Assembly (NCBI RefSeq): GCF_016908195.1
Contig: NZ_JAFBDK010000006.1
Span: forward strand, 1 to 64,000
Direction of reading: 5' to 3'
DNA from: Jeotgalibacillus terrae
Lineage (GTDB): Bacteria; Bacillota; Bacilli; Bacillales; Jeotgalibacillaceae
DNA: 64,000 nucleotides
The translations under genes were made by a program, and so were the position numbers. Positions within the stretch are counted from its first letter, which is position 1. Every line of letters starts with the position of its first letter. Positions 29,499 to 38,503 of the stretch are shown in pieces. Under the pieces are notes generated by a model. It did no database searches and was not told where the DNA came from. It worked only from the letters and a program-made list of their open reading frames with translations.

Positions 29499-30293
29499 TT
29501 AGTCATGTGCGGAAAAGTATCGTTTTATTATCATATCATCACTGAGCGTTCCAATCACCTTTTCGTTTTCTGTAATGAGAAACTGCTGTTTTTTTCCTTT
29601 TACCATTCTGTTGACCAGTGAATGGAGTGAATCCGTTGCAGGGGCATACTCAATTTTCCTTTCTGAATGCTGCACTTTCCATTTTTCAAGTAGGAACTGT
29701 TTAAAAAGAAAATGCCGGGTTGCATATAATTGCCACGTACTGAACCCTGCATAAACAAGCAGCAGCAGCCATTGCAATTGAAGCTGCCAGACACTCGCTA
29801 TCATAAGTGTAAGGAGTGTACATGTACTGAAGGTGATAAGTAAATAGAGGCTCTTTTTAAAAGGAAAAAACAGATTGATGATACAGCTGAGTATTCTTCC
29901 GCCGTCAAGCGGCCAGACTGGTAGCAGATTGAAGAATAGAAGCTGCAGGTTGAGGTGAATCAGCTCTTCTGTATAGGCAAATGGCAGATGGCTGTATATT
30001 AGACAAATATGCACCAGCAGATGAAAAAATGGACCACTCAGCGCAACGACTGCTTCTTCAGTTACAGGCTTGTTCAATATCCCTTTTACTTCAAGATGCC
30101 CGCCAAAAGGCAGCAGCGTAAGACTTTTCACCTGCCATTTGAAAAAAACAGCCGCTATTCCATGAGCGGCTTCATGGGCAAGTACCAGTATGAAAAGTAT
30201 AAAAAATGAATGAAATTGACCGGATATAAAAGAAGCTGCCGCCATTATCCAGAAAAATGGATGGATGGCCACCTTGCCTTTAATCAGCATCAT
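29499..30293 (-). CDS. spoIVFB: SpoIVFB intramembrane metalloprotease (S2P family)
   Basis: In B. subtilis this M50 protease cleaves pro-sigma-K in the mother cell. The 264-residue protein is polytopic, with the zinc motif LVLAHEAAHG (HEAAH, about 39-43) and the second site LLPVWPLDGGRIL (about 128-140), then a C-terminal CBS-like segment (about 200-260, FLITENEKVIGTLSD) that senses ATP in the relative. ATG start; 14-base overlap with spoIVFA shows translational coupling. Family length is about 280. Confidence 0.93.
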   Translation of the reverse strand: MMLIKGKVAIHPFFWIMAAASFISGQFHSFFILFILVLAHEAAHGIAAVFFKWQVKSLTLLPFGGHLEVKGILNKPVTEEAVVALSGPFFHLLVHICLIYSHLPFAYTEELIHLNLQLLFFNLLPVWPLDGGRILSCIINLFFPFKKSLYLLITFSTCTLLTLMIASVWQLQLQWLLLLVYAGFSTWQLYATRHFLFKQFLLEKWKVQHSERKIEYAPATDSLHSLVNRMVKGKKQQFLITENEKVIGTLSDDMIIKRYFSAHD

Positions 30294-30858
30294 TCATTTC
30301 ACGGGAAAAAGCTTTCAAATTAAATGGTGTGTCCTCAGGCTTCAGCATAAACCGGTAACTCTTCCCCGGCACATACCCGATCTGTTCACCTGCATTCACC
30401 AGATCAAACGTTTTTACCTGATCAGCGACAACAGACCGATAGACAGTTTTTTTGCGGTCAGGGTGCTGAAGTACGATCATATTCTCCCCATCAGTCTGAC
30501 CGGCAAATAACACGATGCCACTCCTCGGGGCAAATATAGGTTCGCCTGCAACTGATAAAATAGCTGTTTCTGTCCCTTCAAGTGCTTCCTGAGTAAAGTT
30601 GGCAGACACAGGCACAACAGTTTTATCATCTGTTTCGATCCCGCTCACAAATCCAAGCTGCGTGCCAAATGCGTCATAATGGGAGGCGAATTCAAACGAT
30701 GTATGGATCGTCCGCTGCAGATCAACAAGTTGTTCAAGTGACCATAAATCATCTTCACTTGCGGTGAAACAGATAATCAGCAGACCCGCAAGAATGGATT
30801 TCACTAAGAGCTTTTCTGATAGCCGGCTGACGGTACTCGGTTTCTTGAACAGGGTCAT
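30280..30858 (-). CDS. spoIVFA: SpoIVFA-like inhibitor/anchor with M23-like domain
   Basis: Forms the sigma-K checkpoint complex with SpoIVFB and BofA in relatives. The 192-residue protein has one TM helix (about 20-38), a linker, and a C-terminal degenerate LytM/M23 fold (about 95-185: PIFAPRSGIVLFAGQTDGENMIVLQH, in part, and GEQIGYVPG) lacking the zinc-binding HxH pair. It is shorter than B. subtilis SpoIVFA (about 264). ATG 30858 follows GAGGGAG; the frame opens 18 bases earlier inside that site. Confidence 0.85.
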   Translation of the reverse strand: MTLFKKPSTVSRLSEKLLVKSILAGLLIICFTASEDDLWSLEQLVDLQRTIHTSFEFASHYDAFGTQLGFVSGIETDDKTVVPVSANFTQEALEGTETAILSVAGEPIFAPRSGIVLFAGQTDGENMIVLQHPDRKKTVYRSVVADQVKTFDLVNAGEQIGYVPGKSYRFMLKPEDTPFNLKAFSREMNDAD

Positions 30859-30895
30859 GCCTGTACACTCCCTCATTCAGTTTTATTCATTGTAT

Positions 30896-30928
30896 GAAAA
30901 AAACCGGCAGCTCATGCACTGCCGGCTG
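30896..30928 (-). terminator. Terminator after minD
   Basis: GCCGGCAG, TGCATGAG loop, CTGCCGG and a T run on the minus strand, 3 bases after the minD stop. Confidence 0.88.
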
Positions 30929-30930
30929 TT

Positions 30931-31731
30931 TTACTTCTTGCCGAGAATTTTAAATATTTTCTTCATCAGTGAAGGTTTCTCATCTGATAGAGACATCAGC
31001 GGAATCGACTCACCAAGAATTCTTCTTGCGATGTTCCGGTAAGCAATAGAAGCCTTACTGTCCGGATTCATCGTGATCGGTTCCCCTTTATTAGAGGCAG
31101 TAATGACCAGGTCATCATCAATGACAATACCAAGAAGATCAATTGAAAGATGAGTGGTTACTTCATCAATGTCAAGCATGTCTCCTGATTCCATCAGATG
31201 ATTTCTGATCCGGTTGATGATCAATACAGGCGGCTCATCCGTTTCCTGCTCAAGCAGCCCGACGATTCTGTCTGCATCACGTACCGCAGATCGTTCAGGC
31301 GTAGTGACGACGATTGCACGGTCCGCCCCTGCAATAGCATTTTTATACCCCTGCTCAATTCCTGCTGGACAGTCAATCAATATGTAATCGTAGTCCTGTT
31401 TCAGCTGTCCCACAAGCTCTTTCATCTGTTCAGGATTGACTGCTGACTTGTCACTGGTCTGAGCTGCCGGGAGCAGATACAACAGGCCTTCAAAACGCTT
31501 GTCTTTCACAAGTGCCTGATTCGGTTTACATCTTCCTTCTACTACATCCACAAGATCATAAATAATTCTGTTATCCAAACCGAGAATCACATCCAGGTTA
31601 CGCAGGCCGATATCAGTATCGATTAAGCATACTTTTTTCCCCTGCATCGCGATTGCTGTACCTAGATTAGCGGTTGTCGTGGTCTTCCCGACTCCGCCTT
31701 TACCCGATGTAATGACAATTGCTTCGCCCAC
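30931..31731 (-). CDS. minD: Septum site-determining ATPase MinD
   Basis: Membrane-bound ParA-type ATPase that recruits MinC to block polar septation. The 266-residue protein has the deviant Walker A GKGGVGKTTTTANLG (about 10-24), Walker B ILIDCPAG (about 117-124) and a C-terminal amphipathic membrane-targeting helix SLMKKIFKILGKK. Full length. ATG (GTG alternatives not needed) 2 bases after minC. Part of an mreBCD-minCD unit as in B. subtilis. Confidence 0.98.
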   Translation of the reverse strand: MGEAIVITSGKGGVGKTTTTANLGTAIAMQGKKVCLIDTDIGLRNLDVILGLDNRIIYDLVDVVEGRCKPNQALVKDKRFEGLLYLLPAAQTSDKSAVNPEQMKELVGQLKQDYDYILIDCPAGIEQGYKNAIAGADRAIVVTTPERSAVRDADRIVGLLEQETDEPPVLIINRIRNHLMESGDMLDIDEVTTHLSIDLLGIVIDDDLVITASNKGEPITMNPDSKASIAYRNIARRILGESIPLMSLSDEKPSLMKKIFKILGKK

Positions 31732-31733
31732 TG

Positions 31734-32414
31734 CTACCTTCCTCCTTCAATCTTCGTTATGCTTGGACGGATTCTTCTTAAAACCTGCAAGCGGTCAACA
31801 ACAATCTGATTGCTGCTGTCTATGTAAGCACATTCCATTTCATGAGGATCGTCATCATGATCCGGTGCACGATTCAGTTTTGAGGCAATACGAAGCTGTG
31901 CCGGCAGCATCTGGGAGGCAACAATGACTGCCTCTTCTTTACCGTAACAGCCTGCATGCGCAATGCCTCTTAGCGTGCCTAAAATATAAATGTTTCCTCC
32001 GGCCATAATCATGCCGCCGGGATTCACATCTCCAACAAGCAGGAAATCACCTTCAACTTCAATCACCTGTCCGGATCTGACAATACCGGTCATTGAAGAC
32101 ATCTCTTTTTCTCTTATTCTCTGCTCAGCATCTTCAACCGTGATCACATTACTCGTTATTTCATCGACAAGAAGGCTCTTCTGCTGATGAACAATCTGTC
32201 TGACTTCTTCTTTTTGATCTTCAGTTAAAAAACGGTTTCCCGCTTCAATTCTTGCCTTTACCGCCTGTCCGTCAGCAGGAGCCTTATACTGAACTGAAAG
32301 TTTTTCAATCAGCTCTTCTTTCAGTTCCTCATAACCGCACTGGTCATTCAGTTTAAGAATGAAGCCGTCTTTTGTTCCTTTAATCATTACGTTTTGCGCA
32401 ACCACGTATTTCAC
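31734..32414 (-). CDS. minC: Septum site-determining protein MinC
   Basis: FtsZ assembly inhibitor partnered with MinD. The 226-residue protein has the N-terminal FtsZ-binding domain (about 1-100) and the C-terminal beta-helix that binds MinD (about 115-215: VRSGQVIEVEGDFLLVGDVNPGG in part, GTLRGIAHAGCYG). Start is GTG at 32414 behind AAAGG; a second GTG three codons on, with GGGGTG before it, is an equally possible start. Located between mreD and minD. Confidence 0.96.
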   Translation of the reverse strand: MKYVVAQNVMIKGTKDGFILKLNDQCGYEELKEELIEKLSVQYKAPADGQAVKARIEAGNRFLTEDQKEEVRQIVHQQKSLLVDEITSNVITVEDAEQRIREKEMSSMTGIVRSGQVIEVEGDFLLVGDVNPGGMIMAGGNIYILGTLRGIAHAGCYGKEEAVIVASQMLPAQLRIASKLNRAPDHDDDPHEMECAYIDSSNQIVVDRLQVLRRIRPSITKIEGGR

Positions 32415-32430
32415 CCCAAACCTTTGCGTA

Positions 32431-32949
32431 TTAATCCTCCAGCTGTCTGAATCTGACTGCTGACATCCATTGCTTAAAAGGATAGGCAGCGATCAGAATA
32501 AAAGCAGCATTAAATAATAAAGTTGAATACAGTCTATGGTTTAAAAATGTCTGTACATTCATATCTGCAATGCCAATCAGGAGATAAAACTGGTAAACAA
32601 TCCACTCTACCAGCGCAATCATAATCAGTGTCACGAGACCGTTGATGACGATATTCTGGTAGATCAGCCTGAATATCAATGCTGAAATATAAATTAACAG
32701 TGGAAACAAAAACATATAAATCCCCAAAACACCTGTAAAGAAAACATCATACATTAACCCGAATACAAAAGCGTATATATAGGAGGTATTCCGATTATAA
32801 TAAAAACTCAAAAACAGCAGGAATACCACCAGAAAGTGCGGAACCAGCAGCCTTGTATCACCGGCTACTTCTAAGGGTGAAAATGTGGCAAAAATACTTT
32901 CACTGTAAAAGACGACGATGCCGATTAACGGAAGAACGAATCGGATCAT
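32431..32949 (-). CDS. mreD: Rod shape-determining protein MreD
   Basis: Integral membrane part of the elongasome. The 172-residue protein has five to six hydrophobic helices and little else, typical of MreD, including the motif IYAFVFGLMYDVFFTGVLG (about 58-76). Its start overlaps the mreC stop by 4 bases. Identification depends on both the family pattern and the mreB-mreC-mreD order. Confidence 0.95.
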   Translation of the reverse strand: MIRFVLPLIGIVVFYSESIFATFSPLEVAGDTRLLVPHFLVVFLLFLSFYYNRNTSYIYAFVFGLMYDVFFTGVLGIYMFLFPLLIYISALIFRLIYQNIVINGLVTLIMIALVEWIVYQFYLLIGIADMNVQTFLNHRLYSTLLFNAAFILIAAYPFKQWMSAVRFRQLED

Positions 32950-33836
32950 TCTTCATCCTCCTCAGCTTCCGCTTCAATCTCATCAGCTCCGACAGCGGTT
33001 CTTTCAAGTACCATCACATGTTCAATATCATAAAGGTTCGCAGCCGGATCCACATATGCCGTCTGGGTCAATCCGTATTCATCTGAAGATACTTCAGTTA
33101 CTTCCCCAATTAACAGACCCTTGGGAAAAACGCCGCCAAGCCCTGATGTAATCACTTTGGAGCCGACTTCTATCGGAACATCAAACGGGATTTTCTTCAC
33201 CATCAGTTCTCCACGCTCTGTATCATAACCTTCTACGAGCCCATAAATATTCTCTTCTTCTGCCTGGAAAAGTGCTGAGACTCTGTTTACAGAATTTCTG
33301 GCACTCAGCAATTCAACTGTTGAGGTGAACTGGCCTGTATCTTTTACTCTGCCAATCATTCCACCTGCTGTCTGAACAGCCATATCAGCCTCAATCCCAT
33401 TAACCTGACCCTTATCAATGATAATCGTATCCTGCCACTGTTCAGGGTTACGGGCAATAACAGTCGCGTTGGTTGTACTGTAATCCCGGATGTCCCCTTC
33501 AACATTCGTCTGTTCTCTTAAGGCTTCATTATCTCTTGTCAGATCAGTCACCTGCGTTTGCAACAGTGCCAGTTCTTCAAGTCTGGTCTTCAGCTTTTTA
33601 TTTTCATTGTACGTATTCAAAAGATCCTGCACACTGTCAAAACCGCCCTGAACAAAACTCGCAGGCTTTGAAGCTATGTTTTGTCCAAAACCGACAATAT
33701 CTTTAATAAACTGTTCCGGAAGAGAAATATTATCTCTTTCCCTCAGTGAAAAACCAATTAATGCAACAAGCAGTATAATACTGACGAGCAGCACAATCAG
33801 CCTTTTATTCCTAAAAAATGAAGGCATTTTCTGCAC
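32946..33836 (-). CDS. mreC: Rod shape-determining protein MreC
   Basis: Bitopic scaffold of the elongation machinery that activates PBP2/RodA-type synthases. The 296-residue protein has one N-terminal TM helix (about 12-28), a coiled coil (about 70-105: LNTYNENKKLKTRLEELALL, in part), and the extracytoplasmic beta domain (about 115-275, IIDKGQVNGIEADMAV, VITSGLGGVFPKGLLIG). An acidic tail (EIEAEAEEDEE) closes it. ATG start; 23 bases after mreB. Confidence 0.96.
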   Translation of the reverse strand: MQKMPSFFRNKRLIVLLVSIILLVALIGFSLRERDNISLPEQFIKDIVGFGQNIASKPASFVQGGFDSVQDLLNTYNENKKLKTRLEELALLQTQVTDLTRDNEALREQTNVEGDIRDYSTTNATVIARNPEQWQDTIIIDKGQVNGIEADMAVQTAGGMIGRVKDTGQFTSTVELLSARNSVNRVSALFQAEEENIYGLVEGYDTERGELMVKKIPFDVPIEVGSKVITSGLGGVFPKGLLIGEVTEVSSDEYGLTQTAYVDPAANLYDIEHVMVLERTAVGADEIEAEAEEDEE

Positions 33837-33859
33837 ACTCCAATTACCTGTTTTTCCGG

Positions 33860-34861
33860 TTATTTCTGTTTCTTAAAGTAATCAATATTATCTAAAGCTT
33901 TACCTGTACCAATTGCTACACAATCAAGCGGTTCTTCTGCAATATGAACAGGCATCGATGTTTCAGCTGTCATCAGTTGATCAAGTCCCTGAAGCAGTGC
34001 ACCTCCACCTGTTAAAACGATACCACGGTCCATAATATCTGCTGACAGTTCCGGCGGGGTATGTTCAAGCGTACTCTTTACTGATTCAATAATGTTAGCT
34101 ACGGTATCAGCCAACGCGATCTGAATTTCTTTTTGAGTAATCTCGATCGTTTTAGGTAGTCCGGTTAACAAATCCCGTCCTCTGATCTCCATTTTCACAT
34201 CAGTATCAGCTGCAACAGCTGACCCGATTTCCATCTTTACTGCTTCAGCAGTACGTTCACCAATCATCAGATTGTATTGTTTTCTGATATACGAAACGAT
34301 TGCGTCATCCATTTCATCACCGGCAACGCGGATCGACTGGCTTGTCACAATGCCTCCAAGTGAAATGACAGCAACTTCAGTTGTGCCTCCGCCAATATCA
34401 ACAACCATACTGCCAGTAGGCTCCCAAACCGGAAGACCTGCACCGATCGCTGCTGCAAACGGCTCTTCAATCGGAAACGCATCTTTAGCGCCTGCCTGTC
34501 TTGCTGCATCAATCACTGCACGTCTTTCAACTGACGTAATTCCTGATGGCACACAAACCATCACGTAAGGTTTTCTCGAAAATGATCCTGTCTTCAGTGC
34601 CTGATTCATATAATACTTCATCATAGTTGACGTTGTTTCAAAGTCAGCAATCACACCGTCTTTCATAGGACGGAGCGCTACAATGTTCCCAGGCGTTCTG
34701 CCGATCATATTTCTCGCTTCATTACCGACTGCCACAATATCTCTTGTATCCTGTCTGAGTGCTACAACTGAAGGTTCTCTGACAACGATCCCCTTCCCTT
34801 TTATGTAAACAAGTGTGTTAGCAGTTCCCAAATCAATTCCTATATCTTTCGTTCCAAACAT
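33860..34861 (-). CDS. mreB: Rod shape-determining actin homologue MreB
   Basis: Bacterial actin that orients lateral wall synthesis. The 333-residue protein shows phosphate-1 [12 protein letters not shown] (about 8-19), the [12 protein letters not shown] segment, phosphate-2 [18 protein letters not shown] (about 155-172) and the adenosine motif [13 protein letters not shown] (about 285-297). ATG behind AAAGGGAGAT. First gene of mreB-mreC-mreD-minC-minD. Confidence 0.98.
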   Translation of the reverse strand: MFGTKDIGIDLGTANTLVYIKGKGIVVREPSVVALRQDTRDIVAVGNEARNMIGRTPGNIVALRPMKDGVIADFETTSTMMKYYMNQALKTGSFSRKPYVMVCVPSGITSVERRAVIDAARQAGAKDAFPIEEPFAAAIGAGLPVWEPTGSMVVDIGGGTTEVAVISLGGIVTSQSIRVAGDEMDDAIVSYIRKQYNLMIGERTAEAVKMEIGSAVAADTDVKMEIRGRDLLTGLPKTIEITQKEIQIALADTVANIIESVKSTLEHTPPELSADIMDRGIVLTGGGALLQGLDQLMTAETSMPVHIAEEPLDCVAIGTGKALDNIDYFKKQK

Positions 34862-34957
34862 GGAGTATCTCCCTTTCTCATTCCACTAATAACCTTTTTC
34901 AGGCCGGTCAAAAACCATAGCTTTAATTATAGCTTACACGCGTCTGTTTTAACAACG

Positions 34958-35653
34958 TTACATATACCCTTTTTCCTTCAAACTTACATACTTCTTCTCA
35001 CCAATGATTAAATGATCAAGCACTTCGATCCCGATCATCTTCCCGCACTCTACTAATCTTCTTGTCACATCAATATCTTCTTTTGAAGGCGCAGGGTCCC
35101 CGCTCGGGTGGTTATGAGCACAGATAATGGATGCGGCAGAGCGCTTAAAAGCCTCCTTGAAAACCTCTCTGGGATGCACGATTGAAGAATTTAATGACCC
35201 GATAAAAATGGTCTGCTGGTGGATAATCTGATTCTTGGTGTTGAGGTAGAGGGCAACGAAATGTTCCTGAGTGAGAAAACGGAGTTCATCCATTAAAAAA
35301 GAGGCTCCGTCTTCCGGTGAACGAATTGTGAACCTGTCTTCAAAAGTAATGTTTGCAATCCGTCGTCCCACTTCCACAGCAGCGAGCACCTGAACTGCTT
35401 TTGCATCACCAATTCCCTTGATAGAGGTCAGTTCATCATAAGAGGCTTCTTTTAAAGATCTCAGTCCATTAAATTCCTGGAGCAATTTGTTCGCGAGGTT
35501 AATGACAGATTCATCTTTTGAACCTGTGCGAAGTAAAATAGCAATCAATTCCTGATTGGATAGACTCTGAGGGCCCTGCTTAATAAACCGTTCCCTCGGT
35601 CTATCCTCATCATGGTAATCTCTGATCATCAATGTTTTTTGCGGAATCAGCAT
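34958..35653 (-). CDS. radC: RadC family JAB-domain protein
   Basis: The 231-residue protein has an N-terminal helix-hairpin-helix region (about 10-95, LTSIKGIGDAKAVQVLAAVEVG) and a C-terminal JAMM/JAB metalloprotease-like domain with the zinc motif AHNHPSGDPAPSKED (about 178-192). The historical DNA-repair role of RadC is doubtful; the biochemical role is not settled. ATG start behind GGAGGAGAACG. Located between maf and mreB, as in B. subtilis. Confidence 0.96.
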   Translation of the reverse strand: MLIPQKTLMIRDYHDEDRPRERFIKQGPQSLSNQELIAILLRTGSKDESVINLANKLLQEFNGLRSLKEASYDELTSIKGIGDAKAVQVLAAVEVGRRIANITFEDRFTIRSPEDGASFLMDELRFLTQEHFVALYLNTKNQIIHQQTIFIGSLNSSIVHPREVFKEAFKRSAASIICAHNHPSGDPAPSKEDIDVTRRLVECGKMIGIEVLDHLIIGEKKYVSLKEKGYM

Positions 35654-35682
35654 CGTTCTCCTCCTTATAAGTCGAAAAACAG

Positions 35683-36234
35683 CTAAGTCAGCAGGGCAAG
35701 TTCTCTATTTAGACGGGATAACGGCAGGCCGACTACAGCATAATAATCACCGGTGATGCTTTTAACAAAAAGCGATCCGCCTGACTGAATACCGTAAGCC
35801 CCTGCTTTATCAAACGGGTCAGCAGTCCCAATATAGTCGCTGATTTCTTTTTCTGAAAGCTCCCAGAACGTCACGTCTGTTTTTTCAACAAAAGAAGTTT
35901 TTACACTGTTTTTTATCAGCACGACCCCTGTATAAACCGTATGGGTTTTCCCGGATAAACGGCTGAGCATGTCCCGTGCTTCCTCAGCTGATTTCGGTTT
36001 ACCTAAAATCTGTTCATAAAACACAACTGTATCGCTGCCGATCACAATTGAATCAGGTAATTGCTTCGCAACTTCTGCCGCTTTCCCTTCTGCAATTTTC
36101 AGGACAGCTGTTTCAGGATTCTGATCAGTAATGGTGGATTCATCAAATGTGGAAGGATGGACAGTAAAAGGGTATGGAAGCATATTCATCAGTTCTTTTC
36201 GACGCGGAGATTGTGAAGCAAGAATAATAGTCAT
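35683..36234 (-). CDS. maf: Maf nucleotide pyrophosphatase
   Basis: Hydrolyses dTTP/UTP-type or modified NTPs; in B. subtilis linked to septum inhibition and competence. The 183-residue protein begins with the substrate loop ILASQSPRRKELM (about 4-16) and contains VIGSDTVVFYEQILGKPKSAEEA (about 65-87), SGKTHTVYTGV and the EISDYIGTADPFDKAGAYGIQ region that includes the catalytic Asp. Full length. ATG behind TGAGGTG. Between spoIIB and radC. Confidence 0.97.
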   Translation of the reverse strand: MTIILASQSPRRKELMNMLPYPFTVHPSTFDESTITDQNPETAVLKIAEGKAAEVAKQLPDSIVIGSDTVVFYEQILGKPKSAEEARDMLSRLSGKTHTVYTGVVLIKNSVKTSFVEKTDVTFWELSEKEISDYIGTADPFDKAGAYGIQSGGSLFVKSITGDYYAVVGLPLSRLNRELALLT

Positions 36235-36254
36235 GATTTACACCTCAGTAAAAT

Positions 36255-36299
36255 GATAATAGGGAGACTGTTACAGTATAACATATCTTCCCTATTATC
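36255..36299. other. Perfect 11-bp inverted repeat between maf and spoIIB
   Basis: GATAATAGGGA (36255-36265) and TCCCTATTATC (36289-36299) are exact complements with a 23-base interval. There is no strong T run, so it is not an obvious terminator; it lies in the short leader of maf and could be an operator, attenuator or weak terminator for spoIIB. Confidence 0.45.
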
Positions 36300-36310
36300 A
36301 ATGAGGTTTG

Positions 36311-36979
36311 TCAGGTGGAGGGCGAGTTATTTTTTATCTGCATAAGCAATACAAGACTTTCTAAAAAAGCTGTGTCCTTGTCAGATTCAATGATTTCCTG
36401 ATAAAAACCTTTTAGCGAGTCGTTTTCAGGCTCAACTTCCGGCAGGTTAAAGTCAGATCCGGACTCTTGTAGTTTTGTTTCAATAGATGTGAGTAGAGCC
36501 TTAAACCACTGCTGATCTTTTTCGCTTAAAGTGATTTCAACCGGCTCTGTTGAAACTGATTTGACGTATACATCAACCGGTGAGGAGCTTCCCTGCTCTT
36601 TTGCTGCTGCTTCAGACGCTGCAGCACCAATCCACAGCTGATTCATTTCATCCTGTGAAACCAGTACATGCGGAGTGCCTGCAGGAAGAGTTGAGATGAA
36701 ACTGTCAGCCGCTTCCTTTGTACTGAACGCCCCTGCCTGCTGAACCCAGAAAGTCATCGGTTCGATTGTAAAAGGGCTTGTCTCTTCAGACGGTTCAGCG
36801 AGCAGCGGCTTAGTGGGTTTTTCGATAAATAAGTTCAGGATGAACCCGAACAGGATTGCACAGATCACGCCTGATAACACAGGAAGTAAAATCAGCCTTC
36901 CCGGGTGCTTCTGATCATATTTAACGGGAAATTGAACTACTCTTCCGTCTTTATTCTTCGTGGCCGTCTCCTGTTTCAT
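36311..36979 (-). CDS. spoIIB: SPOR-domain protein, probable SpoIIB
   Basis: Predicted bitopic membrane protein of 222 residues: cytoplasmic N-terminus, one TM helix (about 30-52), a short linker and an extracytoplasmic SPOR-like domain (about 72-145, FWVQQAGAFSTKEAADSFI), which in relatives binds denuded glycan at the septum. SpoIIB speeds septal wall thinning at the onset of engulfment in B. subtilis and lies in the same place (comC-spoIIB-maf). This copy is about 110 residues shorter than that one. Upstream lies repeat copy B. Confidence 0.78.
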   Translation of the reverse strand: MKQETATKNKDGRVVQFPVKYDQKHPGRLILLPVLSGVICAILFGFILNLFIEKPTKPLLAEPSEETSPFTIEPMTFWVQQAGAFSTKEAADSFISTLPAGTPHVLVSQDEMNQLWIGAAASEAAAKEQGSSSPVDVYVKSVSTEPVEITLSEKDQQWFKALLTSIETKLQESGSDFNLPEVEPENDSLKGFYQEIIESDKDTAFLESLVLLMQIKNNSPST

Positions 36980-37111
36980 TTCAGCAGCTCCTTCTATCTG
37001 TTGGATAGTTTGAGACTAGCATGAGACAGAAAAAAAAGAACAAGACATTTGTCGTCCTGTTCACGGGATATTCTGACATATTAATCATGATTTGTGTACT
37101 TAATAAAGAGT

Positions 37112-37256
37112 AGGTGATTTCCGCTGCAGGGGGACGCTTTCCGCATGAGCCGTCTTTTGGCTCCGGTTCAATCAGCCCTCCTCAGGCTTCGCCTTGCGGG
37201 GTCTCAGCTGTCACGCTTCTCCTGCTGGAGTCACCCCCTTCCGCTCCAATCACCTA
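37112..37256 (+). repeat. MITE-like dispersed repeat, full copy B
   Basis: About 145 bp, GC-rich, in the spoIIB-comC gap. It starts TAGGTGATTTCCGCTGCAGGGGG and ends CCCCCTTCCGCTCCAATCACCTA, so the outer ends form an inverted repeat (TAGGTGATT / AATCACCTA). Interior blocks CCTCCTCAGGC, GGGGTCT and TGCTGGAGTCACCCCCTT match copy A (11714-11899). The 300-base gap holds nothing else recognisable. Confidence 0.8.
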
Positions 37257-37291
37257 TTGCAGTTAAAAAATAAGGGTATGTAATATTATGG

Positions 37292-38047
37292 TCAAAAAAA
37301 CACACTCAGATACGCATTGATCAGTTGGTCACCCCAGAAGTAGGCAATCAGGGCGCCGGCTGCGATTGAGGGACCGAATGGGATCGGTTCTTTTCTGGAT
37401 TTCTTTTTAACATAAATCGCAATAAGACCTGCTGCAGTTCCGATAAAGGTGGCGATAAAAAAAGATAATAACGTCAGCTTTACACCGAGTACGAGTCCGA
37501 TGACTGCATAAAGTTTAATATCCCCTCCACCCATTCCACCTCTTGATACGATGGCAATTAAGAGAAGCAGCACAAAGCCCGCAGCTGCGCCGAGGATTGC
37601 ATCCCACCAGGGGTTAAGCGGAACAAAAATCCGTAAAGGAATCAGAATCGCTCCAAAAAACAACAGAATTCTGTCGGGTATAATCATATATTCAATATCT
37701 GACACAGTAACAGTGATTAATAGTGAGACAAAAATCAGGCTGATGATTAATTCGCCTGAAAAACCAAATATGTAAAAACTTAATCCGAATAGCAGACCTG
37801 TTGCCGCTTCAATGACCGGATAGACTACAGGGATTTTAAGACCGCAGCTTTTACATTTTCCTTTTAATAGAAAATATGACAAAACAGGAATCAGCTCACT
37901 CCACTTCAACCTGTGTCCGCACTTTGGACAGGCAGACCCCGGAGAGACAATTGACTTTTTTTCAGGAACCCGCAGCCCCACCACATTATAAAAAGAACCG
38001 AAAATAGATCCGTATAACACAAATAAACCTGTGAAAAACATGGACAT
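37292..38047 (-). CDS. comC: Prepilin peptidase / methyltransferase ComC
   Basis: Membrane aspartic protease that trims and methylates type IV prepilins. The 251-residue protein has the cytoplasmic zinc-binding four-cysteine region (CPKCGHRLKW...CKSCG, about 40-75), several TM helices, and the two catalytic aspartate motifs DIEYMIIPD (about 118-126) and GMGGGDIK (about 172-179). ATG start. In B. subtilis it serves competence pseudopili; here it closes a type IV pilus gene cluster, 15 bases after a pilin, so it probably serves both systems. Confidence 0.96.
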   Translation of the reverse strand: MSMFFTGLFVLYGSIFGSFYNVVGLRVPEKKSIVSPGSACPKCGHRLKWSELIPVLSYFLLKGKCKSCGLKIPVVYPVIEAATGLLFGLSFYIFGFSGELIISLIFVSLLITVTVSDIEYMIIPDRILLFFGAILIPLRIFVPLNPWWDAILGAAAGFVLLLLIAIVSRGGMGGGDIKLYAVIGLVLGVKLTLLSFFIATFIGTAAGLIAIYVKKKSRKEPIPFGPSIAAGALIAYFWGDQLINAYLSVFF

Positions 38048-38062
38048 GAAAATAGACTCCTT

Positions 38063-38503
38063 TTAATATGGCGTAATGCTATCCCTTGATAACTGATCAA
38101 AAGATGACGGTTCTTCTGCATCACCAGTACCGCAGATTTTGTAATTTTCAGCGTACAGACAAACTGAGACCGGTTCTATCCCGGAGAACACAATGTAACT
38201 AAGGTTTTCTTCAGAAAACATATTACCGGTAAAAGGATCCTGCATTTTTTCAACGAGACCTTTATTCAAAAGCTCCTGATACGTCACCTGATCAACAGGC
38301 GTCTCATCAATACGATGATAAAGTGCGTATTTTCTCGCTGCTTCTTTCATTGTATAGGCACTCGCTATAAAAGCATCCTGCTTCGCTTTTGAAATCGTCG
38401 TCTGCATCATCAGCACTCCGATCGACAGCAGTATCCCGAGAATAACGAGTACAGCAAGCAGCTCAATCATTGTAAATCCGCGCTCACCCTTAGACCGTTT
38501 CAC
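38063..38503 (-). CDS. Type IV prepilin-like protein (minor pilin)
   Basis: A 146-residue pilin with a short basic leader ending KGERG, cleavage before FTMIELLAVLVILGILL with Glu at +5, then a globular domain of about 100 residues containing a Cys pair (VSVCLYAENYKICG). Start GTG overlaps the pilO-like stop by 4 bases. It is separated from the major pilin by pilM-pilN-pilO, so it is probably a minor pilin or a priming subunit. Processed by ComC encoded next. Confidence 0.9.
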   Translation of the reverse strand: MKRSKGERGFTMIELLAVLVILGILLSIGVLMMQTTISKAKQDAFIASAYTMKEAARKYALYHRIDETPVDQVTYQELLNKGLVEKMQDPFTGNMFSEENLSYIVFSGIEPVSVCLYAENYKICGTGDAEEPSSFDQLSRDSITPY

